A stretch of DNA of 36,076 bases from Parcubacteria group bacterium (GCA_028286465.1 JAQBRN010000021.1:1-36076); one strand, 5' to 3'. Numbered from the stretch's first letter, positions 1-6,475 are shown. Notes: generated by a model not told the origin, from the letters alone. Numbers and translations are program-made.

Positions 1-267
1 GTCTTCGTGCCGTTCACGATGCTCGTCGGGTTCGTTGCGACGACACTTGCCTTCATCAGTCCGTATCTCGCGCTTCCGTTCACTTTCGTCTCTCATCTTC
101 TTCTTGCCTGGATCCTCGGCGTGGCGCGCGTCTTGGGCGGGCTTTCCTTCGCAAGCATAAAAATAGACCACTTCGGAGCGTGGCCTACTTTCATTTCCTA
201 TATCGTTCTCGCGGCTATCGTGTGGCGTTCGCGAAATTCTCTTCCACGTTCTGCCAGTTCACATTAG
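1..267 (+). CDS. comEC: ComEC competence membrane channel, C-terminal end (partial, split ComEC)
   Basis: Cut by the window start: the frame is open from base 1 and ends at TAG 265-267. The visible ~88 residues are hydrophobic, with about three membrane segments separated by short loops. The arrangement (VPFTMLVGF, LALPFTFVSHLLLAWILG) matches the end of the ComEC/Rec2 competence domain, which forms the inner-membrane channel for single-stranded DNA during transformation. A full ComEC would continue into a metallo-beta-lactamase domain, but here the protein stops soon after the last membrane segment. That other half appears as a separate gene at 1527-2402. The last 53 bases overlap convergently with sodB. 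The family assignment rests on residue pattern only. Confidence 0.72.
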   Translation, partial: VFVPFTMLVGFVATTLAFISPYLALPFTFVSHLLLAWILGVARVLGGLSFASIKIDHFGAWPTFISYIVLAAIVWRSRNSLPRSASSH

Positions 268-820
268 TGAAGAAGTCTTCGACGTACTGCTTTTTGCCCG
301 AGGGTAGATAATCAGCCACGAAGGAGTGCTCCCACATGTCGAGCGCAAGGACGGGGCTTGTGCCCGTGAGGTGACCAAGGTGCTGTTCGTCATTCCAGTT
401 ATTCAAGAGTCTCATGGAGGCCTTGTCGTAGACGAGCATGGCCCAGCCCACGCCTCGGGTCATGGCAAGCGTTTTGAAATTCGCGAGCCAGGTATCAAAG
501 GAGCCGAATTCTTCCTCGATGGCCTTCTTGAGCGCACCGCCTTCGGCGAGCATCTGTGAACCACCTTCAAAATGCTTGAAGTAGTATTCGTGATTCCTCA
601 TGCCGTCGAACTCGAATGAGAAGCGGCGGCTGAGTTCTCCGACGACGTACGGTGCGAATGGATCTGCCTCGGTGTACCCGCGATATTCGGGGAGTTTCGC
701 GAGGATCGAGTTCGCGTTCTTCACATAGCCCGAGTAGAGCTTAAGGTGTTCCTCGATATTCTTCGCCGAGATGCCTTTAAGCTCGGGGATAGTGAATGTC
801 TTTTCTTCGAATTGCTTCAT
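215..820 (-). CDS. sodB: Fe/Mn superoxide dismutase
   Basis: 201 aa if started at the ATG at 820; the open frame extends upstream but that part has no family similarity. The enzyme dismutates superoxide to O2 and H2O2. All four predicted metal ligands are visible: H25 in IEEHLKLYSGY, H77 in RNHEYYF, and D161 and H165 in ALDMWEH. The usual KHH motif after the first ligand is replaced by a shorter LKLYSG stretch that keeps the following tyrosine. The residue that tunes Fe versus Mn (Gln in many SODs, His in others) falls in NDEQHLGH (143-150) and cannot be assigned without an alignment, so the metal is left open. A TATAAT box on the minus strand (856-851) gives a short leader with no Shine-Dalgarno. 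The gene sits between the two halves of ComEC. Confidence 0.93.
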   Translation of the reverse strand: MKQFEEKTFTIPELKGISAKNIEEHLKLYSGYVKNANSILAKLPEYRGYTEADPFAPYVVGELSRRFSFEFDGMRNHEYYFKHFEGGSQMLAEGGALKKAIEEEFGSFDTWLANFKTLAMTRGVGWAMLVYDKASMRLLNNWNDEQHLGHLTGTSPVLALDMWEHSFVADYLPSGKKQYVEDFFTNVNWQNVEENFANATR

Positions 821-944
821 AACGGTATGTGTTACCCAATAAGTATGTGCATTATACACCTTGCGAGAAGACGCACGTGTGGTAAACCTAATAGTAGGCA
901 AAAGTTCCCGCCCTACCCACCCCCACAGATGTAGAGGTAGCAGT

Positions 945-1496
945 ATGTCGGAAATTGGAAATCAAGGCCAATCCCTCAATGAGATCTACGGCAAGAAGCT
1001 AGGCGATTGTTCGTACGGCGAGTTGTTCACCCTGGGTCTTGCCACCATACGATTTCCACGTCTTCCCGAGAATGCACCGGAAATAGTGAAGAGAGCGCAC
1101 GGGTTCTTCTATCCCGGCATGCATGAGCCTTATTATCCGCACATCGCTTCGCTCAGTCGCGAGGCGCTGATCGAGATACTCAAGATGGCGGAGGGCAGGG
1201 CTCTTCTTCCGCTCGACAGATCTGAGAGAATCGACACTCTGATTCGTCCGAGCTCGGGTCTTTTTAACCCCGATAAGACCTGCGTCATGTTTATCAGCGG
1301 GCACGACAGTCGTCGCGCGAAACAAGATCCGAAGTATTATCCGCGCTTCGTGAAGGTCATGTCGGGAGATGAGTTCGAAGAAATAGTCGAGACGGATTCC
1401 CTCGCTTTTCTCAAGGCGTTAGGCTGTGCTCCTGGGAGTATTCCATATTGGGAAACTCCGCACCAAAATGCCGTGATCCCACCCGCCGACACCTAG
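945..1496 (+). CDS. Hypothetical protein, orphan cassette gene
   Basis: 183 aa from the ATG at 945, chosen because a purine-rich ribosome site (GAGGTAG) lies just upstream; the frame is open further upstream with no ribosome site. I do not recognise the family. The protein looks soluble and mixed alpha/beta, with aromatic/proline patches (FFYPGMHEPYYPH near residues 52-64) and no signal peptide or membrane segment. Its stop codon TAG (1494-1496) lies in the loop of the following terminator hairpin. It lies between sodB and the metallo-beta-lactamase half of ComEC, with nothing to link it functionally to either. Confidence 0.7.
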   Translation: MSEIGNQGQSLNEIYGKKLGDCSYGELFTLGLATIRFPRLPENAPEIVKRAHGFFYPGMHEPYYPHIASLSREALIEILKMAEGRALLPLDRSERIDTLIRPSSGLFNPDKTCVMFISGHDSRRAKQDPKYYPRFVKVMSGDEFEEIVETDSLAFLKALGCAPGSIPYWETPHQNAVIPPADT

Positions 1497-1510
1497 TGTG
1501 CCGGTTTTTA
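1486..1510 (+). terminator. Intrinsic terminator containing the stop codon of the 945-1496 gene
   Basis: ACAC (1489-1492) pairs with GTGT (1496-1499), extended by CCG/CGG with a small bulge, then a T-tract. The TAG stop is in the loop and edge of the hairpin. Confidence 0.55.
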
Positions 1511-1512
1511 TT

Positions 1513-1518
1513 TATAAT
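1513..1518 (+). promoter_or_regulatory. -10 box of the ComEC-type MBL gene, near-leaderless
   Basis: A perfect TATAAT lies eight bases before the GTG start at 1527. Transcription would begin at or next to the start codon. No convincing -35 box is visible. Confidence 0.55.
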
Positions 1519-1526
1519 AAAGAGGC

Positions 1527-2402
1527 GTGGAAAAGCTAAAAACATATTGGAGAGAATCGGTCGTTCTCGCACTCATCCTTTCGAATCTCTTCGTCTGGGT
1601 CGCGGTCTTCAGGAAAGAACCTTCGGACCTTCTGCATGTCTACTTTCTCGACATAGGCCAGGGAGATTCTATTTTTATAGACAGTCCGGCGCACGGGAGA
1701 ATTCTCCTTGATGGCGGGCCGGACAGAAAGGTGCTCACGGAACTCGGGAAAATATTGCCTTTCGGCGACAGGCGCATCGACGTTATGATCGAAAGCCATC
1801 CCGATGCCGATCATATCGGCGGTCTTCCGGAAGTGATAACGCAATATGGTGTCGGCGCATTCCTCGAGCCGGGAGTCGAATCTCCAAATAAGGTGGACGA
1901 TGAATTACATGCCCGCATCAAGAAGAAGAATATTCCGGATATCTTGGCTCGCAGGAACATGGTCGTCGATTTCGGCGACGGGGCACAGCTTGTGATCCTT
2001 TTTCCGAATCAGGATGTCTCGGCATGGGATACGAACGATGCGAGTATCGTGGCGAAACTCGTGTACGGAAACGAAAGCTTCCTTTTAACCGGCGACTCGA
2101 CGAAGAAAGCCGAATATATTCTCCTCGGGCTCGATGCCAGTAGCTTGAAAAGTTCCGTACTGAAGGCCGGACATCACGGTTCGAAGACCTCAACATCCGT
2201 GCCGTATGCACAAGCGGTTTTACCGGAGTACGCAGTGATCTCGGCGGGGAAGGATAACAAGTACGGCCACCCGAATAAGGAAACGCTCGATACGCTCACC
2301 GCTCTCGGTACCGAGATCCTTGCGACAGAAGACAGGCCCGGCCTCGGCGGCCTCGGTACGATCGAGTTCGAAACAGACGGAAAGAGTCTCGTCGTGAAAT
2401 AA
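1527..2402 (+). CDS. ComEC-type metallo-beta-lactamase domain protein (separate C-terminal half of ComEC)
   Basis: 291 aa from a GTG. An N-terminal membrane anchor (about residues 11-28) is followed by a complete ComEC/Rec2-type metallo-beta-lactamase domain: HVYFLDIGQGDSIFI (37-51), the metal motif HPDADHIGG (91-99), FLLTGD, AGHHGSKTSTS and KYGHPN. In whole ComEC proteins this domain follows the membrane channel and is thought to degrade the non-transported DNA strand. Here it has its own promoter and its own anchor, about 1.26 kb downstream of the channel fragment. The likely role is the nuclease partner in DNA uptake; a stand-alone extracellular hydrolase is the alternative. The GTG is only eight bases after a TATAAT box, so the mRNA is probably almost leaderless. 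Confidence 0.88.
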   Translation: MEKLKTYWRESVVLALILSNLFVWVAVFRKEPSDLLHVYFLDIGQGDSIFIDSPAHGRILLDGGPDRKVLTELGKILPFGDRRIDVMIESHPDADHIGGLPEVITQYGVGAFLEPGVESPNKVDDELHARIKKKNIPDILARRNMVVDFGDGAQLVILFPNQDVSAWDTNDASIVAKLVYGNESFLLTGDSTKKAEYILLGLDASSLKSSVLKAGHHGSKTSTSVPYAQAVLPEYAVISAGKDNKYGHPNKETLDTLTALGTEILATEDRPGLGGLGTIEFETDGKSLVVK

Positions 2403-2410
2403 AAAACGCC

Positions 2411-2548
2411 TTACCGAGATTTCGGCGGGCGCGTATGAGAACGGGTAAGGAGACCGCTGAGCACAGGAAGGATCGCGCATAGCACTCCGAAGGCGATCGC
2501 GATACCGAGAGCCGACCATGCGAGATTCGTAAGTATAGTCTGGAGCAT
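2411..2548 (-). CDS. Small single-pass membrane protein (45 aa), unknown function
   Basis: ATG at 2548 to TAA at 2411. A strong ribosome site (TGGAGGAGAT) sits directly before the ATG, and a TTGACG-type promoter lies further upstream within the 3' end of rpmB. The 45 residues form one hydrophobic helix (about residues 8-34, with ALGIAIAFGVLCAILPV) and a basic tail (RSHTRPPKSR). No family is recognised. The stop codon lies within a GC hairpin (CGCC...GGCG) followed by six Ts on the minus strand, the same layout as the other orphan cassettes. The ribosome site and terminator are the main reasons to believe this short gene. Confidence 0.55.
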   Translation of the reverse strand: MLQTILTNLAWSALGIAIAFGVLCAILPVLSGLLTRSHTRPPKSR

Positions 2549-2614
2549 ATCTCCTCCAGGGGAACGGAGCCCTTCTTGACTCAGTTCTACTCTTTATATA
2601 GGAAACGTCAAGCG

Positions 2615-2857
2615 CTAGATGATGCCGGCTTTCTTGAGAACGCTGTGAGCGCCGCGCTTATTGATGGTCTTGATACCGCGTGCCGAGAGGGTAAGGGTGA
2701 TGGTTTTCTTCAGTTCAGGCACGTAAATGCGCTTCTTCTGGAGGTTCGGGTATTTCCTGACCATGCCGGTCGGGTTGAATTGGGTAGCACGAGTGCGGTT
2801 GGAGTAGCCTCCACCCATGATCGATCCCTTCTTGGTTACTGGACATATTCTAGCCAT
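2615..2857 (-). CDS. rpmB: 50S ribosomal protein L28
   Basis: 80 aa. The N-terminus MARICPVTKKGSIMGGGYSN carries the family pattern of C-x-(V/L)-TGK followed by a glycine/asparagine stretch. Later YPNLQKKRIYVPE and LTLSARGIKTINKRG match the L28 core, which binds 23S rRNA near the E site. There is a single cysteine, so no zinc ribbon. It is transcribed divergently from the zinc-ribbon gene at 2950, and both promoters appear to use one palindromic TTGCAA as -35 box. There is no Shine-Dalgarno before the ATG, as for the other ribosomal genes here. Confidence 0.95.
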   Translation of the reverse strand: MARICPVTKKGSIMGGGYSNRTRATQFNPTGMVRKYPNLQKKRIYVPELKKTITLTLSARGIKTINKRGAHSVLKKAGII

Positions 2858-2888
2858 AGTCGGGATATCCTAACACAGATTTATAGCC

Positions 2889-2912
2889 TTGCAAATATCC
2901 TTATTCAGGAGT
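2889..2912. promoter_or_regulatory. Divergent promoters sharing one palindromic -35 box (rpmB / zinc-ribbon gene)
   Basis: TTGCAA at 2889-2894 reads the same on both strands. On the plus strand it is followed after 17-18 bases by TTATAT/TATATG. On the minus strand, 17 bases further, there is AGGATA ahead of rpmB. This implies the two promoters compete for polymerase. Confidence 0.5.
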
Positions 2913-2949
2913 TATATGAATAGAGTCGCTCATTACCACTGGGGGAATT

Positions 2950-3165
2950 GTGAACTTCTGGCAAATGACTGGTCGAATCTTGATTTCGGTCGGAGGCATC
3001 AGCCTCGCGTGGGGACTCTTCAGTCTCTACAGGAACTGGCGCAGCCCGAAATGTCCGAATTGCCATATCCGCGATAGCCGGCTGATCAAGTCCGGCGTCC
3101 GCGAATGCCATGGCTGCCACAGGTTCTTCGGGACGCGAGTCTCGATCTTCCCGACCGCTACCTAG
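2950..3165 (+). CDS. Small membrane-anchored zinc-ribbon protein
   Basis: 71 aa from a GTG preceded by GGGGG. One membrane helix near the N-terminus (about residues 7-26, RILISVGGISLAWGLFSLY) is followed by a compact C-x2-C / C-x2-C zinc ribbon: CPNC at 35-38 and CHGC at 53-56. The family is not recognised. By structure it is a membrane-tethered zinc-binding module that would face the cytoplasm if the N-terminus is outside. The stop TAG (3163-3165) is part of the terminator hairpin. The next ATG (residue 6) is an alternative start but has no better ribosome site. Confidence 0.65.
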   Translation: MNFWQMTGRILISVGGISLAWGLFSLYRNWRSPKCPNCHIRDSRLIKSGVRECHGCHRFFGTRVSIFPTAT

Positions 3166-3175
3166 CGGTCTTTTT
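3153..3175 (+). terminator. Intrinsic terminator overlapping the stop of the zinc-ribbon gene
   Basis: GACCGCT (3153-3159) pairs with AGCGGTC (3164-3170) around a four-base loop, then TTTTT. The TAG stop at 3163-3165 spans loop and stem. Confidence 0.8.
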
Positions 3176-3183
3176 ATATCCAT

Positions 3184-3198
3184 TGCTATACTTATCTC
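3184..3198 (+). promoter_or_regulatory. Extended -10 promoter giving a leaderless M50 protease mRNA
   Basis: TGC followed by TATACT (3187-3192) forms an extended -10 element, with exactly six bases before the ATG at 3199. The expected start site is the A of the start codon. Confidence 0.6.
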
Positions 3199-3819
3199 AT
3201 GGACGCAGTATTCCAGATCCTCATTCTCATCATGTCGGTCGTCATCCACGAAGTAAGCCACGGTTACGCGGCGCTCTTTTATGGTGATCATACTGCCGAG
3301 TATGAGGGGAGGCTGACCTTGAATCCTTTAAAGCACTTAGACCCTTTCGGTTCGGTGATCTTGCCGATCCTCCTTTATTTCTCTTCGGGCGGCGGCTTCG
3401 TCTTCGGCTGGGCGAAGCCCGTGCCTTATAATCCGCACAACTTGAGGCCGGGCAGATGGCCCGAAGCCTTCGTGGCTTTAGCCGGCCCGCTTTCGAATCT
3501 TACTATCGCCCTCATCTTCGGGCTCGTCATCCGTTTCTCCGGGGCGAGCGCATACAGCCTCAATTCGGGCTTTTATTTCATCCTGTCTCTCATCGTTTTC
3601 ATCAATCTCACCCTGGCAATCTTCAATCTCGTGCCCCTTCCGCCTCTGGACGGCTCGAAGATCCTCTTCGCTATTTTTCCTGACCGGCTTTACCGTATGC
3701 GGGGAACATTCGAGAGATATGGGGTGATTCTGACCCTTATCTTCATATTCTTCGTCTGGCAGTTCGTGGCGCCTGTTGCGGGCATGTTATTTCAGGTGTT
3801 GACCGGCGTATCGCTTTAG
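3199..3819 (+). CDS. M50-family site-2 membrane metalloprotease
   Basis: 206 aa, polytopic. The zinc motif HEVSH (H17, E18, H21) lies in the first membrane helix, and the second motif with the third metal ligand, NLVPLPPLDGSK, is near residues 142-153. Both are diagnostic of the intramembrane M50 metalloproteases of the compact type without a PDZ domain. Such enzymes cut membrane-embedded substrates, often anti-sigma factors or signal-peptide remnants; the substrate here is unknown. The other conserved patch, GWAKPVPYNPHNLR (70-83), is also typical. The ATG lies six bases after an extended -10 box, so the mRNA is probably leaderless. The rpsL promoter lies in the last codons of this gene. Confidence 0.92.
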   Translation: MDAVFQILILIMSVVIHEVSHGYAALFYGDHTAEYEGRLTLNPLKHLDPFGSVILPILLYFSSGGGFVFGWAKPVPYNPHNLRPGRWPEAFVALAGPLSNLTIALIFGLVIRFSGASAYSLNSGFYFILSLIVFINLTLAIFNLVPLPPLDGSKILFAIFPDRLYRMRGTFERYGVILTLIFIFFVWQFVAPVAGMLFQVLTGVSL

Positions 3820-3827
3820 GTTAGAGT
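3799..3827 (+). promoter_or_regulatory. Promoter of rpsL
   Basis: TTGACC (3799-3804), a 17-base spacer, then TAGAGT (3822-3827), lying inside the 3' end of the protease gene. It predicts an mRNA leader of only about four bases before the rpsL ATG. Confidence 0.6.
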
Positions 3828-3837
3828 GTCTGTCTAA

Positions 3838-4260
3838 ATGTCGACCATCAACCAGCTCGTCAAGAGAAAGCGATCCAAGCCAGGAAGGAAGTCCAAGGCT
3901 ATTGCTTTGACGCGCGGGTTCAATACCATCAAGAATCGTCCTATCTACTACAATTCTCCCTTCAAGCGCGGCGTGTGCATCAAGGTGACGACGAAGACCC
4001 CGAAGAAGCCGAACTCGGCTATCAGAAAGATCGCCCGCGTTCGCCTGACCAACGGCCTTGAAGTGACCGCCTACATCCCGGGCGAAGGACACAATCTTCA
4101 GGAACACTCGGTGGTCATGCTTCGCGGAGGCCGCGTGAAAGACCTTGGAGTCCGCTACACCATCGTGCGCGGCGTCCTCGACACCACGGGCGTCGAGAAG
4201 CGCAGGAAGGGCCGCTCCCAGTACGGTAATAAGCGTCCTAAGGAAGCAAAAAAGAAGTAA
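3838..4260 (+). CDS. rpsL: 30S ribosomal protein S12
   Basis: 140 aa. The decoding-centre loop KTPKKPNSA and the C-terminal [16 protein letters not shown] are intact. S12 sits at the A site and monitors codon-anticodon pairing; it is the classical streptomycin-resistance locus. Compared with the usual ~124 aa protein there are extra residues between the start and SPFKRGVC (about residues 18-40, including [17 protein letters not shown]). First gene of the str group, followed by rpsG after 30 bases. No Shine-Dalgarno and an almost leaderless start. Confidence 0.98.
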   Translation: MSTINQLVKRKRSKPGRKSKAIALTRGFNTIKNRPIYYNSPFKRGVCIKVTTKTPKKPNSAIRKIARVRLTNGLEVTAYIPGEGHNLQEHSVVMLRGGRVKDLGVRYTIVRGVLDTTGVEKRRKGRSQYGNKRPKEAKKK

Positions 4261-4290
4261 TCACGAGTTTACGAGTGATAAAAAATAGCA
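4261..4290 (+). repeat. Short intergenic motif repeated ahead of rpsG and rplC
   Basis: The rpsL-rpsG spacer contains CGAGTTTACGAGTGA followed by an A-run and ATAGC before the ATG. Almost the same string fills the spacer before rplC at 12894-12920. A looser relative (CGAG-N4-CGAG) precedes rplX near 23562. Confidence 0.5.
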
Positions 4291-4761
4291 ATGAGACGAA
4301 AACTTAAATCAAAGCCACCCATAACCCCAGACCTTCAGTACGACTCGGAACGAGTGGCGAAGTTCATTAACTATGTAATGTTTTCTGGCAAGAAGGCTAC
4401 CGCCCGCGCCGTCGTCTACAAGATGCTCGATGAGATCAAGGAGAAGACGAAGAATGAGAATCCTTTGGAAGTCTTCGAGGCTGCCTTGAAGAACACCGGC
4501 CCTACCATGGAAGTCCGTTCCCGCCGCGTGGGTGGTGCTAACTACCAGATCCCCCGCGAAGTCCGTCCCGAAAGACGCCAGCAGCTCTCCATGAAGTGGA
4601 TCGTCGACGCCGCTCGCGGCAAGAAGGGCAAGCCGATGCACGAGAAGCTCGCCGAAGAGGTCATCCTCGCGTCGAACAACGAAGGCGAAGCAGTGAAGAA
4701 GCGCGACACCACGCACCGCATGGCCGAAGCCAACAAGGCGTTTGCCCATTTTGCCTGGTAA
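4291..4761 (+). CDS. rpsG: 30S ribosomal protein S7
   Basis: 156 aa, the normal length. The family core is present: [14 protein letters not shown] (25-38), [16 protein letters not shown] (about 80-95) and [18 protein letters not shown] near the C-terminus. S7 nucleates assembly of the 30S head and contacts the E-site tRNA and mRNA. It follows rpsL in the same transcript. In most bacteria fusA comes next, but here two minus-strand orphan genes, a plus-strand orphan and another minus-strand gene intervene. Its transcript ends at the bidirectional hairpin at 4785-4811. Confidence 0.98.
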   Translation: MRRKLKSKPPITPDLQYDSERVAKFINYVMFSGKKATARAVVYKMLDEIKEKTKNENPLEVFEAALKNTGPTMEVRSRRVGGANYQIPREVRPERRQQLSMKWIVDAARGKKGKPMHEKLAEEVILASNNEGEAVKKRDTTHRMAEANKAFAHFAW

Positions 4762-4784
4762 TCTCAAAAAGTTTAGATATGAAA

Positions 4785-4811
4785 AAAGCCTCGGGTTATC
4801 CCGGGGCTTTT
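4785..4811. terminator. Bidirectional intrinsic terminator after rpsG and after the 4837-5013 gene
   Basis: AGCCTCGGG (4787-4795) pairs with CCCGGGGCT (4800-4808, one T-G wobble). It is flanked by As on the left and Ts on the right, so it works for both converging transcripts. Confidence 0.75.
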
Positions 4812-4836
4812 GATTAAGCGAGTCTCAAAATCGCTT

Positions 4837-5013
4837 TTACGGAAGAATTTCGTAGTCGTAATCGTCCGGTACGAGCGGCTCGTCGCTGCCTTCGAGCGGT
4901 GCTTCGAGAACTGTCACGACAGCATCTCGATTCAGGGCTTCGATGTCGCCGAGAACGTAGAAACTTTGCCGGTTCTCTACACCGTCCGGATACACCAACA
5001 CTCTGTAAAACAC
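4837..5013 (-). CDS. Small acidic hypothetical protein (58 aa)
   Basis: GTG at 5013 to TAA at 4837, chosen because AAGGAGG lies four bases upstream of the GTG. The protein is soluble and very acidic towards the C-terminus, ending in EGSDEPLVPDDYDYEILP. It begins MFYRVLVYPDGVENRQSF. The family is not recognised. It is the second gene of a two-gene minus-strand operon behind the small membrane protein at 5059-5277, 45 bases apart. It resembles a short adaptor or nucleic-acid mimic only in charge, which is not evidence of function. Confidence 0.55.
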   Translation of the reverse strand: MFYRVLVYPDGVENRQSFYVLGDIEALNRDAVVTVLEAPLEGSDEPLVPDDYDYEILP

Positions 5014-5058
5014 CCTACCTCCTTCGTTGTGGTCAGGTAATTTATCGCTTGCGTTACT

Positions 5059-5277
5059 TCAGTTCGGGCTTTTCTTTTTCGGACTTCCTCCGAACACTTT
5101 CCTCCAGATGAAGGCGATCGCGAAGATCATGATTGCCATCTGAAGGAGAGAGGAGAGTATCGCCGCAGTCCAGGCGGGGTGGGTCAGGCAATACAAGATC
5201 CCGAGACCCGCGAGGGTGAACTGCATCCTCCGGGTCGTCCCGAAGAATACGTTCAAGAAATTTGTCACGTATCGCAT
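5059..5277 (-). CDS. Small two-helix membrane protein (72 aa)
   Basis: The ATG at 5277 is preded by GGAGG (four-base spacing); the longer upstream frame has no ribosome site. Two predicted membrane helices (about residues 17-35 and 39-58) are followed by a basic tail ending KVFGGSPKKKSPN. The family is not recognised. First gene of a minus-strand pair with the 58-aa acidic protein, driven by a consensus promoter at 5344-5316. The pair lies between rpsG and fusA, where most bacteria have no gene. Confidence 0.6.
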   Translation of the reverse strand: MRYVTNFLNVFFGTTRRMQFTLAGLGILYCLTHPAWTAAILSSLLQMAIMIFAIAFIWRKVFGGSPKKKSPN

Positions 5278-5315
5278 GGAGCCTCCAGGGATGGCGATGA
5301 AAGAGCGTTTATTGG

Positions 5316-5344
5316 ATCGTAGCATATTTTAAGACAAAAGTCAA
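5316..5344 (-). promoter_or_regulatory. Promoter of the two-gene minus-strand operon
   Basis: On the minus strand TTGACT (5344-5339), a 17-base spacer and TACGAT (5321-5316). Confidence 0.65.
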
Positions 5345-5404
5345 TATATAAGAAATCATGCATAAGGTGGAACCTCGTGCGTGTATCAGTGAAGTATGAA
5401 AACT

Positions 5405-5430
5405 CCCCGAGCATGCTCGGGGGTTTAATT
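5405..5430 (+). terminator. Palindromic terminator upstream of the 5459 gene
   Basis: CCCCGAGCATGCTCGGGG (5405-5422) is a perfect 18-base palindrome followed by GG and a T-rich run. No plus-strand gene ends here, so it probably terminates a short RNA starting near 5345-5360. That stretch could also encode a 13-residue peptide (5359-5400). Confidence 0.6.
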
Positions 5431-5442
5431 TAAAAGATGACA

Positions 5443-5451
5443 TGATATACT
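5443..5451 (+). promoter_or_regulatory. Extended -10 promoter, near-leaderless start of the 5459 gene
   Basis: TGA followed by TATACT (5446-5451) lies seven bases before the ATG at 5459. No Shine-Dalgarno follows. Confidence 0.5.
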
Positions 5452-5458
5452 CTGCTGA

Positions 5459-6130
5459 ATGGAAGGTGACTCATCTCTCGAAAAAAGTTTGGAATTAAAA
5501 GCTGTCCCAAGCCCAGAAGAAGCGGCTAAGAATTTGGAGACAAGTAAAGAAGAATTGCTTACTAAGGCTCAGCTAGCCCTCGTTCACATGGGTATTCCTA
5601 TGAACAGTAATGAGGAAGTGCTCGAGGTGTTATCTGGATTAGCGACCAAGGATCACTCTGTAGCGGATCAGGTAGAAACTTTATATAAAGATGTGCTGGT
5701 TTCGGATGAGGTGAAGCATTTAAACGAACTCGTAGCAGAGAAACAGGTGGAAAATGAGGCACATCAACACGGCATTGCTCCTCAAGTGTATAAGGCGCGC
5801 AAGCAAGCAGAAGAACGAGTGCGTACGCAATTGGAAGCAGCGCAAAGGGAGCTGCGGTCCTTCGTTGGAGAAAGAGTTGTGAACGGCCTTCTCATATCTC
5901 TAAAGTGGGGCGGCGAGAGAGACGGATATCAGCTATCTCTGCCTGAACTGCAAATTGATGAGACAAATGTCGGCATGTTTGGAAGACGATTGAGCATCAT
6001 TAATGATCCCAAAATTGCTAAGTCGGTTTTTGATAGCACGTGCGACTTTGCGGAGCATAATGCTGATCCTTTGGAAATCTTTAAATATGCATCCCATCTT
6101 GCCGCTGGGATATATGGATATAGGGATTAG
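5459..6130 (+). CDS. Hypothetical coiled-coil-rich protein (223 aa)
   Basis: The ATG at 5459 lies seven bases after an extended -10 box. The protein is soluble and strongly helical: residues about 20-145 are rich in Glu, Lys, Ala and Leu with heptad-like spacing (KQAEERVRTQLEAAQREL). A shorter C-terminal region follows (LSLPELQIDETNVGMFGRRL). No family is recognised. The base composition is visibly AT-richer than the flanking ribosomal genes, with TTA and TTG leucines and AAA lysines common, which suggests a different origin or weak expression. It stands alone between a terminator at 5405 and one at 6145. Confidence 0.7.
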   Translation: MEGDSSLEKSLELKAVPSPEEAAKNLETSKEELLTKAQLALVHMGIPMNSNEEVLEVLSGLATKDHSVADQVETLYKDVLVSDEVKHLNELVAEKQVENEAHQHGIAPQVYKARKQAEERVRTQLEAAQRELRSFVGERVVNGLLISLKWGGERDGYQLSLPELQIDETNVGMFGRRLSIINDPKIAKSVFDSTCDFAEHNADPLEIFKYASHLAAGIYGYRD

Positions 6131-6387
6131 GGCAATAGATACAAAAAAGCCCCGCTATAACCCGGGGCTTTTGATTTCACCAAGCTTTCCGTCGATGTGC
6201 CCTGTTTCTTCCAGATCGGGTATGTGAGCATAAAGAATCCGATGACGAGAAAGAAAGGACAAAGGAAGAATAGCCTCACTGCTGCGTTCGACGGAGGCGT
6301 GATCGGCGACGAGAGCAAAGGAGACGTAATTCGCAGGAAACAGATGCCGAGAACGAGTAGTGTCCCACCTATGATTGTACGGATCAC
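6127..6387 (-). CDS. Small two-helix membrane protein whose frame runs through its own terminator
   Basis: The GTG at 6387 is chosen because GGGAG lies five bases upstream; the ATG at 6399 is the alternative but lacks a ribosome site. Two membrane helices (TIIGGTLLVLGICFL and LFFLCPFFLVIGFFML) are separated by a loop rich in Ser and Pro. No family is recognised. The frame continues through the hairpin at 6145-6172 and stops only at 6127, after the six-T tract. The minus-strand mRNA should therefore end without a stop codon. A TAG lies in the hairpin loop but out of frame, so a one-base indel, real or from assembly, could explain this. The promoter is TTGACT near 6467-6462. Confidence 0.5.
   Translation of the reverse strand: MIRTIIGGTLLVLGICFLRITSPLLSSPITPPSNAAVRLFFLCPFFLVIGFFMLTYPIWKKQGTSTESLVKSKAPGYSGAFLYLLP
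6145..6172. terminator. Bidirectional intrinsic terminator between convergent genes
   Basis: AAAAGCCCCG (6145-6154) pairs with CGGGGCTTTT (6163-6172). It ends the 5459 gene on the plus strand and, with a longer T-run, the membrane-protein gene on the minus strand, inside that gene's open frame. Confidence 0.85.
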
Positions 6388-6475
6388 ATAATCTCCCATG
6401 TGTTTAGACCGGTTCAACCAAACGACAATCTGGTTGCTATAAAAACATTAAGGAGTAATAAAGTCAACGGTTCTC

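Noticed and set aside
1-2402. ComEC broken by a mobile element
   Set aside because: No inverted repeats, transposase or target duplication around sodB; the MBL half has its own promoter and start, so a stable gene split is more likely.
4837-5277. Toxin-antitoxin pair (small membrane protein plus acidic protein)
   Set aside because: Only size and charge suggest it; neither protein resembles a known toxin or antitoxin and the order and spacing are not diagnostic.
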